From an uncultured Fimbriimonadales bacterium (GTDB lineage: Bacteria; Armatimonadota; Fimbriimonadia; Fimbriimonadales; GBS-DC): a stretch of DNA of 6,985 nucleotides. A program made the position numbers and the translations under genes. Below are positions 1 to 5,009 of the stretch, one piece after another (position 1 is the first letter of the stretch; each line of letters opens with the position of its first letter). The stretch lies in NCBI GenBank assembly GCA_937925775.1, contig CALAMM010000074.1, positions 1 through 6,985 on the forward strand, in the 5' to 3' direction. Below the pieces are notes generated by a model, which saw only the letters and a program-made list of their open reading frames with translations, ran no database searches and had not been told where the DNA came from.

Positions 1-55
1 CGCCGTCCCCACCGACGAAGCACACCCGCGTAGCGTCGGCGTCCCCGCCGACGAA
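1..55. repeat. GC-rich palindromic direct repeat, two copies
   Basis: A 16-base unit, CGTCCCCRCCGACGAA, occurs at 4-19 and again at 40-55, so the period is 36 bases, with one difference (A or G). The second copy lies in a perfect hairpin: arm 34-41 CGTCGGCG, loop TCCC, arm 46-53 CGCCGACG. The first copy would form the same hairpin with one mismatch, but its left arm runs off the window edge. This looks like a dispersed intergenic palindromic (REP-like) element. There is no T-run, so it is not an intrinsic terminator by itself. Two copies without a spacer pattern do not make a CRISPR array. Confidence 0.6.
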
Positions 56-62
56 CAACACT

Positions 63-95
63 GGTGCGACGCCGTTATTGGCGTAGGGGCGCACC
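63..95. repeat. Bulged 11-bp inverted repeat
   Basis: GGTGCGACGCC (63-73) pairs with GGCGT (80-84) and then CGCACC (90-95), leaving a hexanucleotide loop GTTATT (74-79) and a five-base bulge AGGGG (85-89). All 11 pairs are Watson-Crick. It lies eight bases after the hairpin at 34-53, so the first hundred bases are nearly all palindromic. No role can be assigned; a remnant of the same class of intergenic repeat is likeliest. Confidence 0.5.
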
Positions 96-125
96 TGCGT
101 TCCCTGGATGGGCATTTTGCCAAGA

Positions 126-177
126 CGATTTTTCGAACACCCTCAGTGGTTTAGAGGAGGTGTTCGGAAAAAAATCG
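126..177. repeat. 52-bp interrupted palindrome with A/T outer arms
   Basis: CGAACACC (134-141) and GGTGTTCG (159-166) are a perfect 8-bp inverted repeat separated by 17 bases. The symmetry continues outward: CGATTTTT (126-133) faces GAAAAAAATCG (167-177), with one G and two extra A as the only breaks. The T-run precedes the stem and the A-run follows it whichever strand is read, so this is not a normal Rho-independent terminator. It sits about 55 bp upstream of the -10 of the Lon-domain gene. It could be an operator, a 3' hairpin of an upstream gene, or a small mobile-element remnant. Confidence 0.55.
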
Positions 178-227
178 GGTTATGGTATCCGCGTCGTTCC
201 GCAAGGCGATGGCTCGGTAAAATCGTA

Positions 228-236
228 GGGTACAAT
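228..236 (+). promoter_or_regulatory. Putative -10 element (GGG-TACAAT) for the Lon-domain/methyltransferase operon
   Basis: TACAAT at 231-236 matches the sigma-70 -10 consensus at five of six positions and is directly preceded by GGG. No TTGACA-like -35 is visible 16-18 bases upstream. Only seven bases separate the hexamer from the GTG at 244, so transcription would begin at or next to the start codon and the message would be leaderless or nearly so. No Shine-Dalgarno lies at a useful distance, which fits. Confidence 0.5.
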
Positions 237-243
237 ATCTATA

Positions 244-918
244 GTGAGTGATACAATCTGGACGATCCCGCTGTTTCCTTTAGAGACAGTGCTGTTCCCC
301 TACACAGCGCTGCCGATGCATATCTTCGAGCCGCGTTATCGGGAGATGGTGATGTACTGTCTTGAGCATGATTCGCCATTTGGGGCGGTGCTGATCCGCG
401 AGGGCCGTGAAGTGGGCGATCCAGATGCTGTCCCCTATGAGGTAGGTACGCTCGCGCGGATTGGACGCCTGCGTCGCCAGCCCGATGGTCGGTTCCACCT
501 GCTCGCGCTGGGGGAAGAGCGATTCCAGATTGTGCGCCTCATTCGGGGTGAAGCCCCCTATCTAAAGGCGCAGGTGCGTCTCTGGCGCGACTTCGAGCCG
601 TTCTCGTGGGAAGAGGAACAGCGCTACGCGAACGAGGTCGCAGAGCAGTTCCGTGAGTTCCTGCGAAAGGCGTTGGACGCTGGGGGACTGCGCGTGGAAG
701 AAATCGAACTGCCCCGTAATCCCACCGCACTCTCCTTCGCCATTGCAGGCACTTTGCAATTAGACCTGCCCCTCCGCCAGTATCTGCTTGAACTCCAAGA
801 CACCATGGAACGGCTCCGTCTTTTGCAACAAATCTTGGAACATCTAACGACCATGTTCGCGTCAGAGATTCAACCGTTCAACCCTGAACACTGGCGTGAG
901 TATATGAATCGGAATTAA
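244..918 (+). CDS. Stand-alone Lon N-terminal (substrate-binding) domain protein
   Basis: This 224-residue cytoplasmic protein consists of the N-terminal domain of the ATP-dependent protease Lon (LON_substr_bdg family) without ATPase or protease parts. Visible family marks are IPLFPLETVLFP (8-19), LPMHIFEPRYREM (23-35), GTLARI (69-74) and the DGRFHLLALGEERFQI block (81-96), followed by an acidic, helical C-terminal half (about 123-203) rich in Leu, Glu and Arg. Length is normal for the stand-alone family. In Lon this domain contacts substrates; for the isolated proteins the role is not established, so a peptide- or protein-binding function is inference. The GTG start is chosen because the family motif begins eight residues later; it has no Shine-Dalgarno and lies seven bases after a -10-like hexamer. 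The gene is 18 bases upstream of an rRNA methyltransferase gene on the same strand, which suggests an operon. Confidence 0.9.
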   Translation: MSDTIWTIPLFPLETVLFPYTALPMHIFEPRYREMVMYCLEHDSPFGAVLIREGREVGDPDAVPYEVGTLARIGRLRRQPDGRFHLLALGEERFQIVRLIRGEAPYLKAQVRLWRDFEPFSWEEEQRYANEVAEQFREFLRKALDAGGLRVEEIELPRNPTALSFAIAGTLQLDLPLRQYLLELQDTMERLRLLQQILEHLTTMFASEIQPFNPEHWREYMNRN

Positions 919-923
919 TTTCA

Positions 924-929
924 GAGAGG
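924..929 (+). promoter_or_regulatory. Ribosome binding site of the RlmI-like gene
   Basis: GAGAGG lies in the 18-base gap between the two genes, seven bases before the ATG at 937. It fixes that ATG as the start and contrasts with the first gene of the operon, which has no such site. Confidence 0.65.
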
Positions 930-936
930 CAGGCGT

Positions 937-2106
937 ATGATTGAAGGTACTGTGAGAATCGTTGGAGGTCGTGAGAAGAAGCTGCAGCACGGCTACCCGT
1001 GGGTGCAGCGGGGTGAAATCTCGGAAGTGTCGGGGACGCCCACGCCTGGCGCACTGGTGCGGGTGCTCAACTTTCGCGGGGAGCCGCTTGGAATCGGACT
1101 GTATAATCCCCACAGTCGGTTCCCTGTGCGGATCTTAACCACTCAGGATGAGCCGATTGACGAGAGGTTCTTCGCTGCGCGTCTGGAGAAGGCACTGCAG
1201 CATCGCCAGCGCACGGTGCAAGACACCAACGCGATGCGCATTTTATTCAGTGAATCGGACGGTGTTCCCGGACTGATTGTTGACCAGTACGCGGACTACC
1301 TTGTGGTGCAAGTGCGTGCGTTGGGCATGGAGCGGCTCAAGCCGCTTTGGCTTCCTGTGTTCATTGAGCGGTTGGAGCCGAAGGGGATTCTTGAGCGCAG
1401 CGAGATGGCGGGACGCGCCGAGGAGGGGTTGGAGCCGTTTGCGGGCGTGCTTCACGGTGAGGTTCCCGAGCTCATCGAAATCGAAGAGAGCGGTCTGGAG
1501 TTCCTCGTTCCGACGGATACGGGGCGCAAAACGGGTTTTTATCTGGATCAGCGCGAGAATCGGCGTCGGTTGGCGCAGCGCGTGCGACCTGGCGAGCGCG
1601 TGCTGGACCTGTTTTGCTACACGGGCGCGTTCGCGCTGTACGCCGCACGGGCGGGTGCGTATGCCGTCGGCGTCGACATCTTGCCAGATGCCATCGACCT
1701 CGCCGAGGTGCACGCCCGACGCAACCGCTTGGAAGCGCACTGGATTGTCGAGAACGCCTTCGACTGGCTGCCCAAAGCCGCCGAGCAAGGGGCAAAATTC
1801 GACTGGATCGTACTTGACCCGCCCGCCATCGCCAAGCGTCAGGACCAGAAAGACTCCCTGCGCTGGGCTATCTGGAAGCTGGTTTATCATGCTCTGCCCC
1901 TGCTCAACGAGGGCGGGCACATCGCCGTCTGCAGCTGCACCTATCAACTCGGCATCAGCGACATGCTGGACACCGTGCGCCTTGCTGCTACCGATCGCAA
2001 CCAGCCCCTGTTTCTGGAAGAGATCACCTTCCAAGCGCCCGACCACCCCTACCTGCTGCAGTTCCCAGAAAGCCTTTACCTGAAGTGTTTATGGGTGAGG
2101 GTGTAG
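937..2106 (+). CDS. rlmI: Class I SAM-dependent rRNA methyltransferase, RlmI-like (PUA + methyltransferase)
   Basis: The 389-residue protein has the layout of the RlmI/YccW (COG1092) family, which methylates 23S rRNA; E. coli RlmI makes m5C1962. The first 70 or so residues form an RNA-binding PUA domain, with the family feature HGYPWVQRGEI at 18-28. A middle segment has the typical SDGVPGLIVDQY at 107-118. The Rossmann methyltransferase carries KTGFYLDQREN (198-208), SAM motif I VLDLFCYTGAF (222-232) and motif IV DPP at 294-296. A Cys-Ser-Cys (332-334) follows; here it continues TYQL rather than the Ser-His-His I recall as usual for the family. The end, PESLYLKCLWVRV, is where the family normally ends, so the gene is intact. 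Exact target base is inferred from the family; other members of the family could differ in site. The gene shares an operon with the Lon-domain gene. Confidence 0.88.
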   Translation: MIEGTVRIVGGREKKLQHGYPWVQRGEISEVSGTPTPGALVRVLNFRGEPLGIGLYNPHSRFPVRILTTQDEPIDERFFAARLEKALQHRQRTVQDTNAMRILFSESDGVPGLIVDQYADYLVVQVRALGMERLKPLWLPVFIERLEPKGILERSEMAGRAEEGLEPFAGVLHGEVPELIEIEESGLEFLVPTDTGRKTGFYLDQRENRRRLAQRVRPGERVLDLFCYTGAFALYAARAGAYAVGVDILPDAIDLAEVHARRNRLEAHWIVENAFDWLPKAAEQGAKFDWIVLDPPAIAKRQDQKDSLRWAIWKLVYHALPLLNEGGHIAVCSCTYQLGISDMLDTVRLAATDRNQPLFLEEITFQAPDHPYLLQFPESLYLKCLWVRV

Positions 2107-2322
2107 TCTGCTCGAACAGCAATCGGGAATGGGGGTTTCCACCGTCGTTAGGCGCCCTGACGCCACAGAACGGGCGCGACGACAGGAATGTCGTCGCGAG
2201 ATTCACTGGCGGGACGCCGAAAGTGGCGTCGCCCCCGCGCGTTCGTGGCTTGGACAGGCTTGCCGTCGCGAGGGCGTTAGGAATGTCGGCAGTTGAGAAG
2301 CTCGGTGTTTGTCTATGAGCGT
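2107..2322. repeat. Non-coding hairpin-rich region between convergent genes
   Basis: This 216-base gap between the stops of the methyltransferase gene and rpsT holds no credible gene. It contains GCGCCC (2152-2157) facing GGGCGC (2172-2177), a perfect 10-bp hairpin (2175-2198), a 6-bp hairpin GACGCC/GGCGTC (2213-2218 and 2225-2230), and TGCCG/CGGCA (2261-2265 and 2287-2291). Two short direct repeats also recur: AGGAATGTCG at 2184 and 2279, and CGTCGCGAG at 2192 and 2264. Together these look like decayed copies of a palindromic intergenic repeat. No T-run follows any stem, so a standard intrinsic terminator for either flanking gene is not visible, although the folds could still affect transcript 3' ends. 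Confidence 0.55.
2175..2198. repeat. Perfect 10-bp hairpin with GGAA loop
   Basis: CGCGACGACA (2175-2184) is the exact reverse complement of TGTCGTCGCG (2189-2198), with the tetraloop GGAA between them. GGAA fits the stable GNRA loop class when transcribed from the plus strand; the minus-strand loop would be TTCC. The stem lies 68 bases after the stop of the RlmI-like gene and could protect or define its mRNA 3' end. It is not followed by a T-run. Confidence 0.7.
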
Positions 2323-2619
2323 TTAGCTCGATTGTGCTGTCTCGCCCTGATGTTGCGCCAGACGCTTATTGAGCGCAATCATCAAGCGCGATTTCTTGCG
2401 GTTGCCCGTGTTCTTATGGAGAATGCCTCGCTTTACGGCTTTATCGATTAGGCTAATCGCGCGGCGCAGGCTCGCGAGGCTCTCCTCGATGTTGCCTTGC
2501 TCCGCCAGTTCCTTCGTGCGCCGTGTGTAGGTCTTGATTGCCGACTTAGTCGCGCGATTGCGCAGGTATCGCTTACGCGACTTCAACAGTGCCTTCTTCG
2601 CAGATTTCGTGTTCGCCAT
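2323..2619 (-). CDS. rpsT: 30S ribosomal protein S20
   Basis: The 98-residue, strongly basic protein is ribosomal protein S20, a primary 16S rRNA-binding protein needed for 30S assembly. It shows the family start MANTKSAKKA, the basic helix KSRKRYLRNRATKSAIKTY (13-31), and the signature block KAVKRGILHKNTGNRKKSRL (60-79). It ends with a short polar tail (QGETAQSS). Length is at the upper end of the usual 85-100. On the minus strand GGAGG lies 11 bases before the ATG, with a second GGAG closer in, and a TATACT -10 lies 25 bases upstream. It is a single gene, divergent from the R3H ATPase operon and convergent with the methyltransferase gene. In E. coli S20 represses its own translation; nothing here proves or excludes that. 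Confidence 0.97.
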   Translation of the reverse strand: MANTKSAKKALLKSRKRYLRNRATKSAIKTYTRRTKELAEQGNIEESLASLRRAISLIDKAVKRGILHKNTGNRKKSRLMIALNKRLAQHQGETAQSS

Positions 2620-2644
2620 TACTCCAGAGACCTCCGAGGAGTAT

Positions 2645-2654
2645 AGTATACCCC
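2645..2654 (-). promoter_or_regulatory. Putative -10 element (GGGG-TATACT) for rpsT
   Basis: Reading the minus strand, GGGG (2654-2651) is followed by TATACT (2650-2645), five of six matches to the -10 consensus. It is 25 bases from the rpsT ATG, which leaves room for a short leader with the GGAGG at 2635-2631. There is no clear -35. Its upstream side overlaps that of the divergent ATPase promoter. Confidence 0.6.
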
Positions 2655-2680
2655 GCCAGTGCCCGTGAGAACGCGCTTTA

Positions 2681-2688
2681 GGTATAAT
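2681..2688 (+). promoter_or_regulatory. Putative -10 element (GG-TATAAT) for the R3H ATPase/tmk operon
   Basis: TATAAT at 2683-2688 is a perfect -10 consensus preceded by GG. Fourteen bases separate it from the ATG at 2703, so a start about seven bases downstream would give a leader of only some seven to nine bases. That leader has no Shine-Dalgarno. No TTGACA-like -35 is seen 16-18 bases upstream. The spacer is shared with the rpsT promoter on the other strand. Confidence 0.65.
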
Positions 2689-2702
2689 TTGTACGCTAAC
2701 AT

Positions 2703-4343
2703 ATGCCAGAGCAAGCGAAGACCGTATCGAGTCCGCCTGTAGCGACGCAACAGAGCTTTACGGACGATCTGAACGCGATGTTGGAAGTGCTGCCGCCTAC
2801 CATCCGCCAGTGGCTGGAGGAGCAGCCAGACTTGAACCAGCTGCTTGAGGTGGTGCTGGATCTGGGACGCCTGCCCGAAGCCCGCTTTATGCAGCGCACG
2901 ATTCGGCTGGATACGGTGCAAGTTGAGGAGTACGACCTCCAGTATGTAGCAGACCGTATCGGGCAGTTTGGCAAGGATAACCGAGCGGGCATCCCCCGTA
3001 CGCTCCACCGAATCTCCGCGTTGCGCAACCGTCAGGGCAAGATTATCGGGTTGACCTGCCGTGTTGGGCGCGCGATTTACGGCACCATCGATATCATCCA
3101 TGACATTATCGCCTCAGGCAAGAGCGTGCTGATGCTGGGCAAGCCTGGGGTGGGTAAGACGACACGATTGCGCGAGGTGGCGCGCGTGCTGGCGGATGAA
3201 TACGACAAGCGTGTCATCGTGGTGGATACCTCGAACGAGATTGCGGGCGACGGCGACATCCCCCATCCTGGCATCGGGTTTGCCCGCCGCATGCAGGTTC
3301 CTGAGCCGAGCCTGCAGCACGCCGTGATGATTGAGGCGGTAGAGAACCACATGCCCGAAGTGATTATTATCGACGAAATCGGCACGGAGTTGGAAGCCTA
3401 CGCCGCCCGCACGATTGCCGAGCGTGGGGTACAGCTCATCGGCACCGCGCACGGCACAACGCTGGAGAACCTGTTGATGAACCCGACACTCTCCGACCTT
3501 GTCGGGGGCATACAGGCGGTCACGCTCTCCGACGAGGAGGCGCGCCGTCGCGGCACGCAGAAGACCGTGCTGGAGCGGAAAGCGCCTCCCACCTTCGATG
3601 TGGTGATTGAGATACTGGACTACCACCGCCTTGCAATCCACCACGATGTGGCGCAGACGGTTGACCGCATGCTGCGCGGCAATCCGCCCCGCCCCGAAAT
3701 CCGCGTGCAGACCGACAGCGGCGGCTTCGAGGTGGTGCAGCGGAGTGACCTGCTACCGCGCGTCGCGCCCGCCGAGTTGCCCCTGACAGAGTATCCAGCG
3801 GATACCGCGCCTGCCCCTTCGCGCACCACCGCAATCGTCAGCGGCGATTCAAAGCGCGGAACCCCCTCGCGGGTGTTCCCCTACGGCGTGAGTCGCAGCC
3901 GCTTGGAGAAAGCCCTGCGCGACCTGCACCTGCCCGCGTATGTCGCACGCGATGTCGCGGACGCAGACGCCGTGGTGGTGCTCCATTCCACCTTCCAGCG
4001 CCGCCCACCGAAGGTGCGCGAGGCACTGCAGCGCAACTTGCCGATTGCTGTGGTGCGGAGCAACACCTACGCGCAGCTGGTGAGTGCGCTACGCGACCTG
4101 TTCCACAAGCCTCAAAACGGCGATTCGGCGGAGGAGCGCGCCCTGCGTGAAGCGGAGGAGGGTGTGGAGCGCGTACTGGCGACGGCGGAGCCGTACGAAC
4201 TCTCGCCTCAGAACAGCTACCTGCGCCGACTGCAACATCAGCTTATCGAGAAGTATCGCCTGCTCTCCGAAAGCGTTGGCGAAGAGCCGAACCGCCGCGT
4301 GCGAATCCTGCCCATCTACACCGACACTCAGCGGGAGGACTGA
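2703..4343 (+). CDS. SpoIIIAA/Ycf45-like AAA ATPase with C-terminal R3H domain
   Basis: The 546-residue soluble protein combines four parts. An N-terminal segment (about 20-75, including VLPPTIRQWLEEQPDLNQL) resembles the SpoIIIAA/Ycf45 family. A P-loop ATPase (about 130-310) has Walker A GKPGVGKTT (146-154), Walker B VIIIDEIG (220-227; D224, E225) and the GTAHG segment (247-251). A proline-rich linker (330-395) precedes a small alpha/beta domain (about 396-468). The C-terminal R3H domain (about 488-540) has the Arg-x3-His signature at R508-H512 and ends with RVRILP; R3H domains bind single-stranded nucleic acid. The family's biological role is not established; ATP-driven action on RNA or DNA is inference. 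The ATG at 2703 fits the promoter; M26 is a possible alternative start. The stop overlaps the tmk start, so the two are translated from one message. Relatives are known in cyanobacteria, plastids and several thermophilic phyla. Confidence 0.9.
   Translation: MPEQAKTVSSPPVATQQSFTDDLNAMLEVLPPTIRQWLEEQPDLNQLLEVVLDLGRLPEARFMQRTIRLDTVQVEEYDLQYVADRIGQFGKDNRAGIPRTLHRISALRNRQGKIIGLTCRVGRAIYGTIDIIHDIIASGKSVLMLGKPGVGKTTRLREVARVLADEYDKRVIVVDTSNEIAGDGDIPHPGIGFARRMQVPEPSLQHAVMIEAVENHMPEVIIIDEIGTELEAYAARTIAERGVQLIGTAHGTTLENLLMNPTLSDLVGGIQAVTLSDEEARRRGTQKTVLERKAPPTFDVVIEILDYHRLAIHHDVAQTVDRMLRGNPPRPEIRVQTDSGGFEVVQRSDLLPRVAPAELPLTEYPADTAPAPSRTTAIVSGDSKRGTPSRVFPYGVSRSRLEKALRDLHLPAYVARDVADADAVVVLHSTFQRRPPKVREALQRNLPIAVVRSNTYAQLVSALRDLFHKPQNGDSAEERALREAEEGVERVLATAEPYELSPQNSYLRRLQHQLIEKYRLLSESVGEEPNRRVRILPIYTDTQRED
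4334..4338 (+). promoter_or_regulatory. Ribosome binding site of tmk inside the upstream gene
   Basis: GGAGG lies within the last codons of the R3H ATPase gene, four bases before the tmk ATG at 4343. With the overlapping stop and start (TGATG) it supports coupled translation of the two genes. Confidence 0.75.
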
Positions 4344-4954
4344 TGGCGCGCGCGCCGTTCATCACCTTCGAGGGCATCGAGGGCGCGGGGAAAACGACCC
4401 TCGCCCAGCAATTTGCCGACTGGCTCGAAGCGCAGGGCGTCTCGGTAGTCCGCACGCGCGAACCCGGCGGCGGTGAACTGGGTAAGCAGCTGCGCCCCAT
4501 CATCCTGCATCAGCCCCTGGACGCCTACACCGAGCTGTTTCTGCTGCTTGCCGACCGCCGCCAACACACTCTGGAGGTCATCCTGCCTGCGCTAAGGCAG
4601 GGCATCTGGGTCGTCTGCGACCGCTACGCCGACTCCACGCTGATGTATCAAGGCTACGGGCGCGGGCTTGACCTCGAGCTCCTGCGCCAACTCAACACAA
4701 TCGCCACGAGCGGGCTGCAGCCCGACCTGACCGTGCTGATTGACCTGCCAGTGGAAATCGCCCTCGCCCGTGCGAACGCACCCAATCGTTTCGAAGCGGA
4801 ATCTATCGAGTTCCATCAGCGTATTCGCGAAGGTTATCTGCAGGAGGCTTCCCTCGCCCCCCATCGGTACCTTGTCCTAAACGGGTTGGAGCCCCTCGAA
4901 AGCCTGCTGACGCAACTGCAGGCTGTCGTGTGCGCCCGATTCCCGCTCGGCTAA
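4343..4954 (+). CDS. tmk: Thymidylate kinase (dTMP kinase)
   Basis: This 203-residue cytoplasmic enzyme transfers phosphate from ATP to dTMP, giving dTDP for DNA synthesis. Family marks appear in order: P-loop FEGIEGAGKTT (9-19), TREPGGGELG (38-47), the dTMP-binding AYTELFLLLADRRQH (61-75), the CDRY motif (92-95) with YQGYGRGL following (102-109), VLIDLPVEIAL (131-141) and the RFE motif (149-151). The P-loop lacks the basic residue of the yeast-type enzymes, while arginines R143 and R149 lie in the lid region, so it is probably of the E. coli-like type. Length is usual. Its ATG overlaps the stop of the R3H ATPase gene by one base and has a strong GGAGG. Co-transcription with an ATPase of unknown role is the only context clue for the latter. 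No terminator is evident in the 55 bases before rtcB. Confidence 0.96.
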   Translation: MARAPFITFEGIEGAGKTTLAQQFADWLEAQGVSVVRTREPGGGELGKQLRPIILHQPLDAYTELFLLLADRRQHTLEVILPALRQGIWVVCDRYADSTLMYQGYGRGLDLELLRQLNTIATSGLQPDLTVLIDLPVEIALARANAPNRFEAESIEFHQRIREGYLQEASLAPHRYLVLNGLEPLESLLTQLQAVVCARFPLG

Positions 4955-4980
4955 GTGGAACCCATGCTCCCCTCAAGAGC

Positions 4981-4989
4981 GGGTATACT
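4981..4989 (+). promoter_or_regulatory. Putative -10 element (GGG-TATACT) for rtcB
   Basis: TATACT at 4984-4989, preceded by GGG, lies in the 55-base gap between tmk and rtcB, 20 bases before the rtcB ATG. No good -35 is visible. It would allow rtcB to be transcribed apart from tmk, although read-through from tmk is also possible. Confidence 0.5.
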
Positions 4990-4994
4990 CCTGC

Positions 4995-5000
4995 GGGGAG
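4995..5000 (+). promoter_or_regulatory. Ribosome binding site of rtcB
   Basis: GGGGAG lies nine bases before the ATG at 5010 and supports that start. If transcription starts six or seven bases after the TATACT, the site would be at the very 5' end of the message. Confidence 0.5.
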
Positions 5001-5009
5001 TGATGTTCC

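Noticed and set aside
1..55. CRISPR-like repeat pair
   Set aside because: Only two short, imperfect copies with palindromic intervening sequence and no cas genes; palindromic intergenic repeats explain it better.
134..166. CGAAC...GTTCG half-sites as a LexA (SOS) box
   Set aside because: The half-sites are separated by far more than the 14-bp Gram-positive-type box allows, and the nearby genes are not typical SOS genes; the SOS-related YedK/HMCES gene is over 6 kb away.
126..177. Dyad read as an intrinsic terminator
   Set aside because: On either strand the T-run comes before the stem and an A-run follows it, the reverse of what a Rho-independent terminator needs.
1243..2046. Long open frame of 267 codons on the minus strand inside the methyltransferase gene
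   Set aside because: It is antisense to a clearly recognised gene, has no recognisable domain, and open antisense frames are expected in GC-rich genes with strong third-position bias.
1277..2083. Open frame of 268 codons on the plus strand in another frame of the methyltransferase gene
   Set aside because: The product is a low-complexity mix of Arg, Ser, Cys and Trp without family motifs; it is a composition shadow of the real gene.
2085..2318. Possible small gene of 77 codons after the methyltransferase
   Set aside because: It begins within the end of the methyltransferase gene, crosses the palindromic repeat region, has no good ribosome binding site and no recognisable protein features.
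2107..2322. tRNA or other small RNA gene in the hairpin-rich gap
   Set aside because: No cloverleaf, T-loop motif or CCA-type end is visible, and the stems are isolated palindromes that do not fold into a known RNA class by eye.
3114..3644. Open minus-strand frame of 176 codons inside the R3H ATPase gene
   Set aside because: Antisense to conserved Walker A and B coding sequence, without promoter, ribosome binding site or recognisable domain.
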